A stretch of DNA of 48,044 bases, taken from the NCBI RefSeq assembly GCF_000497445.1, contig NZ_CM002285.1, positions 358,077-406,120 of the forward strand. The letters are read 5' to 3'. The stretch is from Streptomyces roseochromogenus subsp. oscitans DS 12.976. GTDB lineage: Bacteria > Actinomycetota > Actinomycetes > Streptomycetales > Streptomycetaceae. This document shows positions 15,683 to 25,105 of the stretch, piece by piece (the first letter of the stretch is position 1; each line of letters begins with the position of its first letter). Below the pieces are notes generated by a model, which worked only from the letters and a program-made list of their open reading frames with translations, had not been told where the DNA came from and searched no databases. The translations under genes and the position numbers were made by a program.

Positions 15683-16878
15683 GGCGTGCCGTCTCCGCCC
15701 GCCGGGTCCGGTTCCGGTGAGCCGGTGGAGGCAGCCCAATCGTGCAGAGCGGCGGCTTCCTCGGTGATGTCGATGCCGACCGGGCACCACACGATGCAAC
15801 GGCCGCAGCCCACACAGCCGGACGAGCCGAACTGGTCGTACCAGGTGCCGAGTTTGTGGGTCATCCACTGCCGGTAGCGACTGCGCGAGGAGGCGCGGAC
15901 CGGGCCGCCGTGGAGATGGGAGAAGTCCAGGTCGAAGCACGAGTCCCACAGCCGCCACCGCTCCGCGTGGTCGCCGGTGAGGTCGGTGACGTCCTCGGTG
16001 GTGGTGCAGAAGCAGGTGGGGCAGACCATGGTGCAGTTTCCGCAGGTCAGACACCGTCCGGCGACATCGTCCCAGCGGGGCGCGTCGAGCGTTCCGGCCA
16101 TCAGTTCCCTGAGGTCCGCTTCGGGCATGGTCCGTCCCATGCGGTCCGCGGCCGCGGTAACGCCTGCGCGAGCCGCCTCCTGGGTCTGCGGGTCGGCGGG
16201 GCGGCCTGGCAGCTCGGCCAGGATCTCGGCGCCCTCCTGGCTGCCGCCGCGGATCCAGAAGCGGTGCCCGTCGTCATCGGCCACTTCGGTCATCACCAGG
16301 TCGTAGCCGGGGCCGGCGGCGGGGCCGGTGTTCATCGAGACGCAGAAGCAGGTGGCACCGGGTTCCGTGCATTCGACCGCGATCAGCAAGGCCCCGGAGC
16401 GTCGCCCGTCGTAGCCGGGGTCGCGGTGCGCCCCACCGGTCAGGACCCGGTCCTGGACGGCGATGGCCCGCAGATCGCAGGGACGCACGCCCAGGAACGC
16501 GTACCGAGGAGGCGGCGCCTGGTCCGCCTCGAAGACCAACTGGCCCTCCACCCGGTCGGCGCTCCACTCCCGCACCCTCGACGGATGCAGGAAGGACTTC
16601 CAGGACTGGGGACCCGCCGCGTTGGCGAAGGCCGCGCCGTCGGACCGCTCGCGCAGCCGGTACCGCCCGGCCTCCAGCTCCACGCCCCATCCGTACGGCA
16701 GCTCGTCAGCCGACCCCAGTTCCGCCAGCACGATGGCACCGTCGCGGACCGTGGGCCCGATCACGGTGAACCCGCGTCCGATCAGCACGTCCACGAGCGC
16801 GGCCATGCCGTCCTTGCCCATCACGAGCCCGTCGGTCCCGGCGGGCGCGGAGGCGTTCACATCGGCGTCGGTGCTCAT
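15679..16878 (-). CDS. hyhB: Group 3b hydrogenase iron-sulfur (beta) subunit
   Basis: The 399-residue protein carries two [4Fe-4S] ferredoxin motifs, CLTCGNCTMVCPTCFC and CVGCGRCIVWCPVGIDI, that wire the diaphorase to the hydrogenase core. The N-terminal two-thirds match the HyhB/HydB family: FLGVRPCDLRAIAVQDRVL and GATCFCVSMNTGPA are typical blocks. It is the first gene of the five-gene operon. The ATG at 16878 is chosen because the protein before it is not conserved. Its ribosome site is poor (AGGGGA at 12 bases), and two further in-frame ATGs lie within the 21-bp repeats upstream. Confidence 0.93.
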   Translation of the reverse strand: MSTDADVNASAPAGTDGLVMGKDGMAALVDVLIGRGFTVIGPTVRDGAIVLAELGSADELPYGWGVELEAGRYRLRERSDGAAFANAAGPQSWKSFLHPSRVREWSADRVEGQLVFEADQAPPPRYAFLGVRPCDLRAIAVQDRVLTGGAHRDPGYDGRRSGALLIAVECTEPGATCFCVSMNTGPAAGPGYDLVMTEVADDDGHRFWIRGGSQEGAEILAELPGRPADPQTQEAARAGVTAAADRMGRTMPEADLRELMAGTLDAPRWDDVAGRCLTCGNCTMVCPTCFCTTTEDVTDLTGDHAERWRLWDSCFDLDFSHLHGGPVRASSRSRYRQWMTHKLGTWYDQFGSSGCVGCGRCIVWCPVGIDITEEAAALHDWAASTGSPEPDPAGGDGTP

Positions 16879-16907
16879 GACCGCAGCATTTCCCCTGCGA
16901 TGGGACG

Positions 16908-16970
16908 TCGATAGAGCCATGCGGGTAGTCGATGGAGCCATGCGGGCAGGGGACTGGTCCGTTCGTCCCG
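16908..16970. promoter_or_regulatory. Three phased 21-bp units upstream of the hydrogenase operon
   Basis: Two 21-base direct repeats at 16908-16928 and 16929-16949 agree at 19 of 21 positions. Their cores are GAGCCATGCGGGTA (16914) and GAGCCATGCGGGCA (16935). A third dyad, GGTCCGTTCGTCCC (16956-16969), sits exactly 21 bases further on; read on the reverse strand it is GGGACGAACGGACC, matching 10 of 14 positions of the DosR-box core. The array lies 36-92 bases upstream of the first hydrogenase gene and is read as its operator. Confidence 0.6.
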
Positions 16971-16990
16971 TTGTCCTCGTTGAGCATGGT

Positions 16991-17620
16991 TCAGCACGCT
17001 CGCCGCTGTGGGAAGACGAGGTAGGTACGGCCCTCGCGTCCCCACTCCCCGTACTCGGGGATCAGACCGGCGTCCATCGCCCGCAGACAGGGGCGGCCGA
17101 TGTGCGCGTAGACCAGGCGCCCGATCCGGTGCCGTACCGCTTCCGGGCCGATGTCCCGCACGGGGGCGTGCCCGCCCACTCCTCCGCGGAAGCGGATGGG
17201 GCGGTCCCAGCCCGAGGCTTCCGCGAACATCAGGTCCGCGTCCGCCGCCCAGGCCGGGAAGGCCCAGAACTCAGGAGCCCACACCACCGCCGCCGCCCCT
17301 GCCTCGATCCGGTAACCGCAGGTCGGATGCGAGGTGTGCGCGACCGGATGCGCGCGGACCCGCAGCTCGCCGAGGTCCGCGTCCGCCATGCGGGGCACCA
17401 GCCCGCGCTCCGCGGCGAGGTGACGCAGGGCGGAGCGGAGTTCGGCATGCTCGTCGGTGACGAGCCAGGCGTCCACCCGGCCCTCGGGCGGCTCCGCGCC
17501 GGGACCGCCGTCGAAGACGACGCGATGGCGGCCGTGGACGACCAGCAGGCCGGCCGGTGCGAAGCGCGGCGACGCCATGGCGCCCACGCCCAGCAGCGTG
17601 AGTCGTAGCCGCGGCGCCAT
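16991..17620 (-). CDS. Degenerate metallo-beta-lactamase-fold protein
   Basis: The 209-residue protein begins [20 protein letters not shown], the first strand of MBL-fold hydrolases, and retains [29 protein letters not shown] and [18 protein letters not shown] in family order. The central metal motif HxHxDH is replaced by [10 protein letters not shown], so metal binding and hydrolysis are doubtful. The start ATG has a GGGAGG site. It lies 112 bases upstream of the hydrogenase operon in the same direction and may be read through into it, although the phased dyads between them suggest a separate promoter. Function is unknown. Confidence 0.75.
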   Translation of the reverse strand: MAPRLRLTLLGVGAMASPRFAPAGLLVVHGRHRVVFDGGPGAEPPEGRVDAWLVTDEHAELRSALRHLAAERGLVPRMADADLGELRVRAHPVAHTSHPTCGYRIEAGAAAVVWAPEFWAFPAWAADADLMFAEASGWDRPIRFRGGVGGHAPVRDIGPEAVRHRIGRLVYAHIGRPCLRAMDAGLIPEYGEWGREGRTYLVFPQRRAC

Positions 17621-17660
17621 ACCCGTCACCTCCCTGGGATCGCCCCGGTCATCGTCCCAG

Positions 17661-17716
17661 CCGCGCCGTGGCCGCGTACCTGAGCCGTCCGGCCGCGTAC
17701 GAAGGCCGTTCGACCC
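17661..17716. promoter_or_regulatory. Three phased dyads upstream of the acs-pdh operon
   Basis: Cores start at 17661 (CCGCGCCGTGGCCG), 17682 (GAGCCGTCCGGCCG) and 17703 (AGGCCGTTCGACCC), each exactly 21 bases apart. The first two share the ten bases GGCCGCGTAC (17670 and 17691). The third matches the DosR-like core at 9 of 14. The array ends 61 bases before the start of the acetyl-CoA synthetase gene. Its match to the consensus is weaker than at the nitroreductase or hydrogenase promoters; the phase is the main evidence. Confidence 0.48.
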
Positions 17717-17777
17717 AGTGCGGCCGGGGCAGCAGGGGCGGATGGTCGAAGCAGGCCCGGAGGAAGGAGGGTCCGGC

Positions 17778-19625
17778 ATGCCGTGGGAGACCATCCGGAA
17801 GGACACCCCGCCTCGGATCGCCCCCCATCTGGGCGACTACGACAAGGAGTGCGCGGGCTTCTCGTGGTCGGACGCGCGGGCCAGGCTTCAGGGACTGCCC
17901 GGCGGGCGCGGGCTGAACATCGCGCACGAAGCCGTGGACCGGCACGCGGCATCGGCCCGCGCGACGGCGGTCGCGCTGCGCTGTGTCGGGCGGGACGACT
18001 CGGTCACCTCGGTGACGTACGAGGAGCTGGCCCGTGCCACGGCGCGGTTCGCCAACGTGCTCCGTGCCCTCGGTATCGGTCACGGCGACCGGGTGGTGAC
18101 GCTGCTGGGCCGGTGCCCCGAGCTGTACACCGTGGTCCTGGGCACGCTGAAGAACACCAGCGTCCTGTGCCCGCTGTTCTCCGCCTTCGGACCGGACCCG
18201 GTGTCCCAGCGGGTGACGCTGAGCGACGCGCAGGTCATGGTCACCACGGCGGACCTGTACCGCAGGAAGGTCGCCGGACGACGCGGCGGGCTCGCCGCCC
18301 TGCGCCACGTACTGATCGTCGGCGAGGGCACGGACGAACTGCCCGGCACCATGTCATTCGCCACGCTGATGGCCGACGCAGCCGACACCTTCACCATTCC
18401 GCCGACCTCGCCCCACGACATGGCCCTGCTGCACTTCACGAGCGGCACGACGGGCATCCCCAAGGGCGCGGTGCATGTGCACGAGGCGGCCGTGGCCCAC
18501 TACATGTCCGCGCTGTACGCCCTCGACCTGCACCCGGACGACGTGTTCTGGTGCACCGCCGATCCGGGCTGGGTCACCGGCATGTCGTACGGGATCCTCG
18601 CACCGCTCATGCACGGCGTGACGGTCGTGGTGGACGAGGGCGACTACGACGCCCGCCGCTGGTACCGCATCCTCGCCGAGCAGCGGGTGAGCGTCTGGTA
18701 CACCGCGCCGACGGCCCTGCGCATGCTGATGCGGACGACGCCGCGGACCGGGCCGTACGACCTGCCCCGCTCGTTCGACCTGAGCGCGCTGCGGTTCATC
18801 GCCTCGGTCGGCGAGCCGCTGAATCCGGAGGCTGTGGTGTGGGGGCGGGACGTGCTCGGTCTGCCGGTCCACGACAACTGGTGGCAGACGGAGACCGGCG
18901 CCATCATGATCGCCAACTTCGCCGGCTGCGAGATCCGTCCCGGCTCGATGGGGCGTCCGCTGCCCGGTGTGGAGGCGGCGGTGCTGCGGCGCGGGGAGGA
19001 CGGCCGGGCCGAGGTCATCGCTGGGCACGTCACCGTACTGGAGAAGCCGGGCATGGAGGGCGAGTTGGCGCTGCGGCCCGGCTGGCCGTCCATGTTCCGC
19101 GGCTATCTGCACGACGAGCCACGCTCCGCGGCGGCTTTCGCGGGCGGCTGGTACCTCACCGGCGACCTGGTACGGCGCGACGCGGACGGCTGGTACTGGT
19201 TCGTGGGGCGGGCCGACGACGTCATCAAGTCGGCGGGGCACCTCATCGGGCCGTTCGAGGTCGAGAGCGCCCTGATCGAGCATCCGGCGGTCGCCGAGTC
19301 CGGGGTGATCGGCCGGCCGGATGCGGTCGCCGGGAACATCGTCAAGGCGTTCGTCACGCTGCAGCCGGGCTTCGAGGCGACCCCCGAGACCAGGCGGGAA
19401 CTGCTGGCTTTCGCAAGGCGCCGGCTGGGTCCCGCCGTGGCACCCCGTGAGATCGACTTCGACCAGCATCTGCCGCACACCCGCAGCGGGAAGGTCATGC
19501 GCCGCCTGCTGCGGGCACGTGAACTCGGTCTGCCCGAGGGTGACATATCCACTCTGGAGGACTCCACGCCGGAAGACTCCGCCTCGAAGGCTTCCTCCGC
19601 GGAGAGGACGGAGCAGTCCGTATGA
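17778..19625 (+). CDS. acsA: AMP-forming acetate--CoA ligase (acetyl-CoA synthetase)
   Basis: The 615-residue protein is an ANL-superfamily ligase that makes acetyl-CoA from acetate, ATP and CoA, or runs in a related acyl-CoA reaction. It has the P-loop [28 protein letters not shown], the acetate-CoA-ligase motif WWQTETGA (normally WWQTETGG), [10 protein letters not shown], and the hinge and C-terminal catalytic region ending [14 protein letters not shown] with the adenylation Lys. The ATG at 17778 follows GGAAGGAGGG. It is the first gene of a tightly coupled operon: its stop overlaps the ATG of E1 alpha, which suggests acetyl-CoA is supplied by both acetate and pyruvate routes. Confidence 0.92.
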   Translation: MPWETIRKDTPPRIAPHLGDYDKECAGFSWSDARARLQGLPGGRGLNIAHEAVDRHAASARATAVALRCVGRDDSVTSVTYEELARATARFANVLRALGIGHGDRVVTLLGRCPELYTVVLGTLKNTSVLCPLFSAFGPDPVSQRVTLSDAQVMVTTADLYRRKVAGRRGGLAALRHVLIVGEGTDELPGTMSFATLMADAADTFTIPPTSPHDMALLHFTSGTTGIPKGAVHVHEAAVAHYMSALYALDLHPDDVFWCTADPGWVTGMSYGILAPLMHGVTVVVDEGDYDARRWYRILAEQRVSVWYTAPTALRMLMRTTPRTGPYDLPRSFDLSALRFIASVGEPLNPEAVVWGRDVLGLPVHDNWWQTETGAIMIANFAGCEIRPGSMGRPLPGVEAAVLRRGEDGRAEVIAGHVTVLEKPGMEGELALRPGWPSMFRGYLHDEPRSAAAFAGGWYLTGDLVRRDADGWYWFVGRADDVIKSAGHLIGPFEVESALIEHPAVAESGVIGRPDAVAGNIVKAFVTLQPGFEATPETRRELLAFARRRLGPAVAPREIDFDQHLPHTRSGKVMRRLLRARELGLPEGDISTLEDSTPEDSASKASSAERTEQSV

Positions 19626-20647
19626 GCACCACCCGTACCCCGCGCGCGCCGCGGCCCGCGACCCGGCCGAACCGCCAAGCGGCGCACCGTCTGGCCCTGC
19701 TGGAGTCGATGCTGCGCGTCCGCCGGTTCGAGGAACGCTGTGTGGAGCTGTACAGCGCCGCCCGCATCCGGGGTTTCATGCACCTCTACATCGGCGAGGA
19801 AGCCGTCGCGGTCGGCGTCAACGAGGCACTCACGGCCGACGACGCGGTCGTGTCGACGTACCGCGAACACGGACACGCCCTCGCCCGCGGGGTTCCGGCC
19901 GAGGCGATCATGGCGGAGATGTTCGGCAGGGTCACCGGGTGCAGCCGGGGCCGCGGCGGTTCCATGCACCTCTTCGACGCCGGCCGTCGTTTCTACGGCG
20001 GCAACGCGATCGTCGGCGGCGGGCTCCCCCTTGCGGCCGGCCTCGCCCTAGCCGACCGCATGACCGAACGGAACCGTGTCACCTGCTGTTTCTTCGGCGA
20101 CGGCGCCTTCGCCGAGGGCGAGTTCCACGAGACGGCCAACCTCGCCGCGCTCTGGGGACTGCCCCTGCTGCTGGTCTGCGAGAACAACCTGTACGCCATG
20201 GGCACCGCGCTCGCGCGTCACCAGGCCCAGACCGACCTCGCGCTGCGTGCCGCCGGGTACGGCATGGTCTCCTGGGCCGTGGACGGCATGGACGTCTTCG
20301 CCGTCGAGGACGCCGCCCGCCGGGCCGCCGAAGGGGTACGGGCCGGAACCGGACCGCACTTCCTGGAGATGCGCACGTACCGTTTCCGCGCCCACTCCAT
20401 GTACGACTCCGACCGCTACCGCGACAAGGCCGAGATCGAGCACTGGAAGGAGCGGGACCCGGTCGAGGGGCTCGCCCGGCGGCTGCGGGAGGCGAACGAG
20501 CTGACCGACAAGGCCCGTAGCGCCCTGGAGGACCGCCTGGCCACCGAGATCGACGGCGCCGTCGCAGCCGCCGAGCGGGCGGCGGAAGAACCCGTCGAGG
20601 ATCTGCTGAAGTACGTCACCAGCCCGGTGGAGGCGAGCCCACCATGA
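19622..20647 (+). CDS. pdhA: Pyruvate (2-oxo acid) dehydrogenase E1 alpha subunit
   Basis: The 341-residue thiamine-diphosphate-dependent subunit decarboxylates a 2-oxo acid. Motifs are [11 protein letters not shown], the ThDP-binding [20 protein letters not shown] running to CENN, and the phosphorylation-loop-like [12 protein letters not shown]. The length and motifs resemble E1 alpha of pyruvate and acetoin dehydrogenases more than branched-chain enzymes; acetoin dehydrogenase is the main alternative. It overlaps acs and E1 beta by four bases each. Confidence 0.92.
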   Translation: MSTTRTPRAPRPATRPNRQAAHRLALLESMLRVRRFEERCVELYSAARIRGFMHLYIGEEAVAVGVNEALTADDAVVSTYREHGHALARGVPAEAIMAEMFGRVTGCSRGRGGSMHLFDAGRRFYGGNAIVGGGLPLAAGLALADRMTERNRVTCCFFGDGAFAEGEFHETANLAALWGLPLLLVCENNLYAMGTALARHQAQTDLALRAAGYGMVSWAVDGMDVFAVEDAARRAAEGVRAGTGPHFLEMRTYRFRAHSMYDSDRYRDKAEIEHWKERDPVEGLARRLREANELTDKARSALEDRLATEIDGAVAAAERAAEEPVEDLLKYVTSPVEASPP

Positions 20648-21732
20648 CCGCGACCCACACCCGTACCGCCGTCCCCACGGCTCCCGCCGACCGGAAGACC
20701 ACGTATCGGGAGGCGATGCGCGAGGCCCTGCGCGAGGCGCTGCGCACCGATGAGCGGGTGTTCCTGATGGGCGAGGACGTGGGCCGGTACGGCGGCTGTT
20801 TCGGTGTCAGCCTCGGTCTGCTGGAGGAGTTCGGACCCGAGCGGATCCGCGACGCCCCGCTGTCGGAGTCCGCGTTCGTCGGCGCCGGCATCGGCGCGGC
20901 CCTGGCGGGCATGCGGCCGATCGTCGAGATCATGACGGTCAACTTCAGCCTGCTGGCCCTGGACCAGATCCTCAACAACGCGGCGACGCTGCTGCACATG
21001 TCGGGCGGCCAGCTGCCGGTGCCGATCGTGATCCGGATGACCACCGGGGCGGGGCGGCAGCTCGCCGCCCAGCACTCGCACAGCCTGGAGGGCTGGTACG
21101 CGCACATCCCCGGCCTGCGGGTCCTGGCCCCGGCGACCCTCACCGACGCCCGGTACATGCTGGCCCCCGCGCTGGCCGACCCCGACCCCGTACTGATCTT
21201 CGAGCACGGCAGCCTGTACAACGCCTCCGGAGAACTGCCGGCCGACGCCGGTCCGGTCGGCATCGACCACGCTGCGGTCCGCCGCGCCGGGACGGACGTC
21301 TCCCTGATCACCTACGGCGGCTCACTTCCCAAGGCCCTGGCCGCCGCCGACGACCTCGCGGGCGGCGGCATCAGCGCGGAGGTCGTAGACCTGCGCACCC
21401 TTCGCCCCTTGGACGACGCCACCATCGGCGACTCGGTCGCCCGCACCCACCGCGCCGTCGTCGTGGACGAGGGCTGGCGCAGCGGCAGCCTCGCCGCGGA
21501 GATCTCCGCCCGCCTGACGGAACAGCACTTCTACGACCTGGACGCCCCCGTCGAGCGGGTGTGCAGCGCCGAGGTTCCCATGCCGTATGCGCGCAGGCTG
21601 GAGGAGGCCGCACTGCCCCAGGTCCACGGGATCGTCGCTGCCGCACACCGAACGGTCGGCGACCCCATGCCGGCGTCCGGTACCGACGAGGCGAAGCGGC
21701 TGCCGGTCCATCGGGAGGGCGGGCTGAGATGA
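20644..21732 (+). CDS. pdhB: Pyruvate (2-oxo acid) dehydrogenase E1 beta subunit
   Basis: The 362-residue partner of E1 alpha has [20 protein letters not shown] at its N-terminus, [19 protein letters not shown] with the conserved Glu, [20 protein letters not shown], and the C-terminal [20 protein letters not shown] block. All are standard for the beta chain, which completes the ThDP site and contacts E2. Its stop overlaps the E2 start (ATGA). The gene is complete. Confidence 0.93.
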   Translation: MTATHTRTAVPTAPADRKTTYREAMREALREALRTDERVFLMGEDVGRYGGCFGVSLGLLEEFGPERIRDAPLSESAFVGAGIGAALAGMRPIVEIMTVNFSLLALDQILNNAATLLHMSGGQLPVPIVIRMTTGAGRQLAAQHSHSLEGWYAHIPGLRVLAPATLTDARYMLAPALADPDPVLIFEHGSLYNASGELPADAGPVGIDHAAVRRAGTDVSLITYGGSLPKALAAADDLAGGGISAEVVDLRTLRPLDDATIGDSVARTHRAVVVDEGWRSGSLAAEISARLTEQHFYDLDAPVERVCSAEVPMPYARRLEEAALPQVHGIVAAAHRTVGDPMPASGTDEAKRLPVHREGGLR

Positions 21733-23291
21733 CCGAGTTCACCATGCCCTCGCTCGGCGCGGACATGGACGAAGGCGTACTGAAGGAGTGGCTCGTGGGC
21801 CCAGGGGACCGAGTGCGCAACGGCGACGTCGTGGCCGTCGTGGAGACCGACAAGGCGGCCATCGAGGTCGAGTGTTTCGAGTCGGGCACGGTGGGACGGC
21901 TGCTCGTCCCACCGGGCACCAGGGTGCCGGTGGGCGCACCACTCGCGGTCATCGAGGGCGAGGGCGCGAGCGGCGCGCGGGCGGACGCTCGTGGGGAGCC
22001 GACGGCGACCGGGGCTGAGGCGGTCCCGCCCATGGTCGCCGCATCCGTCGCTGCATCCGTCAGGGGGCCCCTCCCGCAGGAGCCGCCGATGCGCGCGAAG
22101 GCCGATCGGGAACGGGCCGCAGGGGTCGAACACCCGAAACCTCGGCGGCAGACGGTCGGGGGGCTCAAGTCCGTCCCGGAGATCCGATCGGAACCCGGGA
22201 AGAAGTCCGCACACACGGCGGCCGGCCCAACTGCCCAGCAGCCCGTCGTGTCCGCAGAGACCGACTCGATTCCCGGGACCGGACCGCTCGTACGGCACCT
22301 CGCGGTGCGGCGAGGCGTCGACCTGACGACACTGCACGGCACCGGGCGCGGCGGACGGATCACCCGTGGCGACGTCGAGCACGCCCGGCCAGGCCCGGTG
22401 ACCAGGGTGCGGGCCACCCCGTACGCCCGGCGCCTCGCCCATGACCTGGGCGTCGACCTGGCGGCGCTGCGCGGCACGGGAGACAGCGGAGCCGTGCGGG
22501 CGGCGGATGTGCACGCGGCTGTGCGCGCACGAGCCGTACGACACGAACCCGAGCGGCCGACCGCACAGCAGCGGGACGAGGAGCGCACGCAGGTGGCTGT
22601 GGCGGGAGACACCCGGCCGGAGCAACGTACGGACACCATGCGCCGGGCCGTCGCCGACCTCGTGAGCAGATCCAAACGGGAGATCCCGCACTACTACCTG
22701 TCCACCACGATCGACCTCGCGGCGGCCATGGACTGGCTGCGCCGGTTCAACCGCAGCCGGCCGCCCGCCGACCGCCTCGTGCCGGCGGCTCTGCTGCTGA
22801 AGGCCGCCGCCGTGGCGGCGCGCGAGGTGCCGGCCCTGAACGGCTACTGGCAGAATGGCGGCTTCGTCCCCGGCGCCGCGGTCAACCTGGGTGTCGCGGT
22901 GTCGCTCCGGCAGGGCGGACTGCTCGCACCCGTGATCGACCGCGCCGACACCCTGTCGCCCGACGCCCTCATGGCCCGCCTCAAGGATCTGGTGCAGCGG
23001 GCTCGCCGGGGACGGCTGCGGGGCAGCGAGATGTCCGGCGCCACCCTGACCGTCACCAACCTGGGCGACCAGGGCGTGGAGAGTGTGTTCGGCGTCATCC
23101 ATCCACCCCAGGTGGCCCTGGTCGGCTTCGGCGCGGTCGTCGAACGGCCCTGGGCGACCGGCGGCATGCTCGGCGTGCGCCCCGTGGTGACCGCGACCCT
23201 GGCCGCCGACCACCGGGCCACGGACGGTGCGGTCGGCGCCCGGTACCTCACGGCGGTCGACCAACTGCTGCAGAAACCGGAGGAGTTGTGA
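21729..23291 (+). CDS. pdhC: Dihydrolipoyl acyltransferase (E2) with two subunit-binding domains
   Basis: The 520-residue core protein of the complex has one N-terminal lipoyl domain (1-78) with the lipoylated Lys42 in [13 protein letters not shown] Pro/Ala/charge-rich linker (about 80-185) follows, then two peripheral-subunit-binding domains in tandem (about 187-219, [20 protein letters not shown], and 228-263, [20 protein letters not shown]), and a catalytic acyltransferase domain (about 297-520) with the active-site ADHRATDG near His495. Two binding domains are unusual, since most E2s have one. No dihydrolipoamide dehydrogenase (E3) gene lies in the operon, so E3 would be borrowed. Confidence 0.92.
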   Translation: MTEFTMPSLGADMDEGVLKEWLVGPGDRVRNGDVVAVVETDKAAIEVECFESGTVGRLLVPPGTRVPVGAPLAVIEGEGASGARADARGEPTATGAEAVPPMVAASVAASVRGPLPQEPPMRAKADRERAAGVEHPKPRRQTVGGLKSVPEIRSEPGKKSAHTAAGPTAQQPVVSAETDSIPGTGPLVRHLAVRRGVDLTTLHGTGRGGRITRGDVEHARPGPVTRVRATPYARRLAHDLGVDLAALRGTGDSGAVRAADVHAAVRARAVRHEPERPTAQQRDEERTQVAVAGDTRPEQRTDTMRRAVADLVSRSKREIPHYYLSTTIDLAAAMDWLRRFNRSRPPADRLVPAALLLKAAAVAAREVPALNGYWQNGGFVPGAAVNLGVAVSLRQGGLLAPVIDRADTLSPDALMARLKDLVQRARRGRLRGSEMSGATLTVTNLGDQGVESVFGVIHPPQVALVGFGAVVERPWATGGMLGVRPVVTATLAADHRATDGAVGARYLTAVDQLLQKPEEL

Positions 23292-23572
23292 GTCGGATGA
23301 AACCCTTGGACCACGCGGAGGCGATGTCCGTGATCAAGGAGTCGATCACCCAGATCGTGCCCGACGCGGACTTCGCTCAGGTCGAGCCGGACGACAAGTT
23401 CCGTGACGTGCTCGAACTCGATTCGCTCGATTTCCTCAGCCTGGTACAGCTGCTGTCCGAGCGCACGGGCATCCGGATCGACGAGGAGGACTACCCGGAA
23501 CTGACCACGCTGTCCGGCGCCACACGCTTCCTGGTCGACAGATCGAAGGAGAGCCCTGGCGCAGCCCCGTGA
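23288..23572 (+). CDS. Acyl carrier protein
   Basis: The 94-residue acidic four-helix protein carries the phosphopantetheine attachment motif VLELDSLDFLSLVQ with Ser46. The GTG start overlaps the E2 stop (GTGA); a start at the third-codon-later ATG (23297) is possible. An ACP coupled to a 2-oxo acid dehydrogenase and an acyl-CoA ligase is unusual, and suggests that an acyl group made here is handed to a carrier rather than, or as well as, to CoA. It is not the housekeeping fatty-acid ACP, which sits among fab genes. Confidence 0.9.
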   Translation: MSRMKPLDHAEAMSVIKESITQIVPDADFAQVEPDDKFRDVLELDSLDFLSLVQLLSERTGIRIDEEDYPELTTLSGATRFLVDRSKESPGAAP

Positions 23573-23617
23573 GCCGCCGCGAAGGGGGGCCGTATCGAAC
23601 AAAGAGGAGGAGCGGCC

Positions 23618-23845
23618 ATGTCACTGTCCGAGGCTCCCGGCACCGCGAAACCGGATACTGTCTCCGACCGCCAGGCGGTGAGCGGCAGCTCCCTGCCCAT
23701 GATGCGGCACCTGTTCGGCGCGTCCCCGTCGCTGCGCGGACTGGCCGATCTCCCTCTCCCGGACCGCCCGCTTGGCTTCCGGCAGGCCCCGCCCTGGCAG
23801 TGTCCGGACCCTCTGCTCTACGGGTTGAGTAGCTGTACGGGTTGA
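23618..23845 (+). CDS. Small protein of unknown function at the end of the acs-pdh-acp operon
   Basis: A 75-residue frame begins at an ATG with an AGAGGAGGAG ribosome site, 45 bases after the ACP stop. It has no membrane helix or signal peptide. The middle reads LPMMRHLFGASPSLRGLADL, which could form an amphipathic helix, and the C-terminal half is Pro-rich. I recognise no family. Its end lies within a 17-base repeat. The strong ribosome site and operon position support expression. Confidence 0.5.
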   Translation: MSLSEAPGTAKPDTVSDRQAVSGSSLPMMRHLFGASPSLRGLADLPLPDRPLGFRQAPPWQCPDPLLYGLSSCTG

Positions 23846-23848
23846 GTA
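23819..23848. repeat. Two direct copies of a 13-base sequence, 17-base period
   Basis: TACGGGTTGAGTA occurs at 23819-23831 and 23836-23848. The copies span the end of the small ORF and the start of the leader of the next gene, 67 bases before its ATG. A duplication artefact or a regulator site are both possible. Confidence 0.6.
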
Positions 23849-23914
23849 AGAGACTTGGAGTGCCTTGAGGCAGTCACGATCGCGTACCGAGCGGCCTCTC
23901 AAAGGTGAGGAGCC

Positions 23915-25105
23915 ATGGCACAGCCAGATCCCGGGCCCCGGAAGGCCGGCGCGGCACCGGGCGCCGCGGCCCGGCCGGGCTGGGTCTGGTGGCTGTGCAC
24001 CGGGCTCATCCTGGTGGCCGCCGGCGTGGTCGCGCTCTCCCGGCGTCGCGAGCTCGTCGAGGCGTACCACCTGATCACCCGGGTGCGCCTGCCCGGCCTG
24101 GTGGCCGCCGTGGCACTCGAATCGATGTCCGTCCTGTGCTTCGCCGCCGTGCCGCACTGGCTGCTGCAGACGGGCGGTTCCCGGTGGAGCATGCGCAGAA
24201 TGGCATGCACCACCATGGCCGGCAATGCGATGGCGGGCGCCCTGCCGGGTGGTGCGGCGTTCTCGGCCGCCTGGATGTTCCGGTACTTGTCCCGCCGAGG
24301 CGCGGGACAAGCACTCGCGGCCGCTGTTCTGGTGACCGCGGGCGCACTGTCAGTCTTCAGCCTCTTCCTGCTGCTGGTGACGGGTGTGCTCGTGGCAGGC
24401 CCGAGCGGCCCCGACGTCTACGTTCGTCCCGTGGTCGGTGCCCTGGTGCTGGCCCTCGCGTTCGGTCTGGTGATCCTCGGCCTGTCCCGGTTCGCCGGCT
24501 TCCGCCGTGTGCTGCGACGTGCCTGGGCCTCTACGGGGCGGCACTCCAGGCGAGTCGTGAACGCCGAGGACGCTCTGATCCGGCTGACGGAGCAAGTCCG
24601 CGAAGTGCAGCCCCGGTTGCTGCCCTGGCTGCGACCGTTCGCCTTCGCCGTTCTCAACTGGGTGCTCGATGCGGCATGTCTGGCTGCCGGGATGTGGGCG
24701 CTCGGTATCGGCGTGCCCTGGCACGGACTGCTCTTCGCCTACGCACTGACACAGATCGCGAGCACCTTGCGCCTGACTCCCGGGAACCTGGTCATCACCG
24801 AGGCGACCCTGTCCGTGCTGCTCGCCGTCTACGGCCTGCAGCCCGGCCAGGCGATCGCCGCCACGTTCTTCTACCGCATCATCGGCTTCTGGGCCTTGCA
24901 GCCAGTCGGCTGGGCATGCTGGACGGGCCTCACACTTGAGGCCTCCCTCGCGGACCGGAAGCGCAGATCGCGGGCTCGGTGGCTGCGCCGAGGCGCGGCT
25001 GGGTTCACTCGCCGCGCAGGACGACTTTCAGGGCCCCCGAGGCGGTACCGCCTGCGAAAACCTCGTAGGCGTCTTCCATCCTGTCGAGGCCGAAGGTGTG
25101 GGTGA
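23915..25105 (+). CDS. UPF0104 / lysylphosphatidylglycerol synthase-type integral membrane protein
   Basis: The 396-residue polytopic membrane protein has about eight helices (for example WWLCTGLILVAAGVVALS, VLVTAGALSVFSLFLLLVTG and WVLDAACLAAGMWALGI). It carries the family landmarks GNAMAGALPGGAAFSAAW and TLRLTPGNLVITEATLSVLL. This is the transmembrane 'flippase' domain of the LPG-synthase (MprF/YbhN) family without the aminoacyl-transfer domain, so it may move a lipid. The ATG follows GGTGAGGAG. The Arg-rich C-terminal tail runs 101 bases into the convergent alcohol dehydrogenase gene; the last 40 or so residues are probably a non-conserved extension. Confidence 0.85.
   Translation: MAQPDPGPRKAGAAPGAAARPGWVWWLCTGLILVAAGVVALSRRRELVEAYHLITRVRLPGLVAAVALESMSVLCFAAVPHWLLQTGGSRWSMRRMACTTMAGNAMAGALPGGAAFSAAWMFRYLSRRGAGQALAAAVLVTAGALSVFSLFLLLVTGVLVAGPSGPDVYVRPVVGALVLALAFGLVILGLSRFAGFRRVLRRAWASTGRHSRRVVNAEDALIRLTEQVREVQPRLLPWLRPFAFAVLNWVLDAACLAAGMWALGIGVPWHGLLFAYALTQIASTLRLTPGNLVITEATLSVLLAVYGLQPGQAIAATFFYRIIGFWALQPVGWACWTGLTLEASLADRKRRSRARWLRRGAAGFTRRAGRLSGPPRRYRLRKPRRRLPSCRGRRCG

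Noticed and set aside
22441..22665. Rightward small frame inside the E2 gene
   Set aside because: It is an out-of-frame shadow of the E2 linker and binding-domain region without its own ribosome site.
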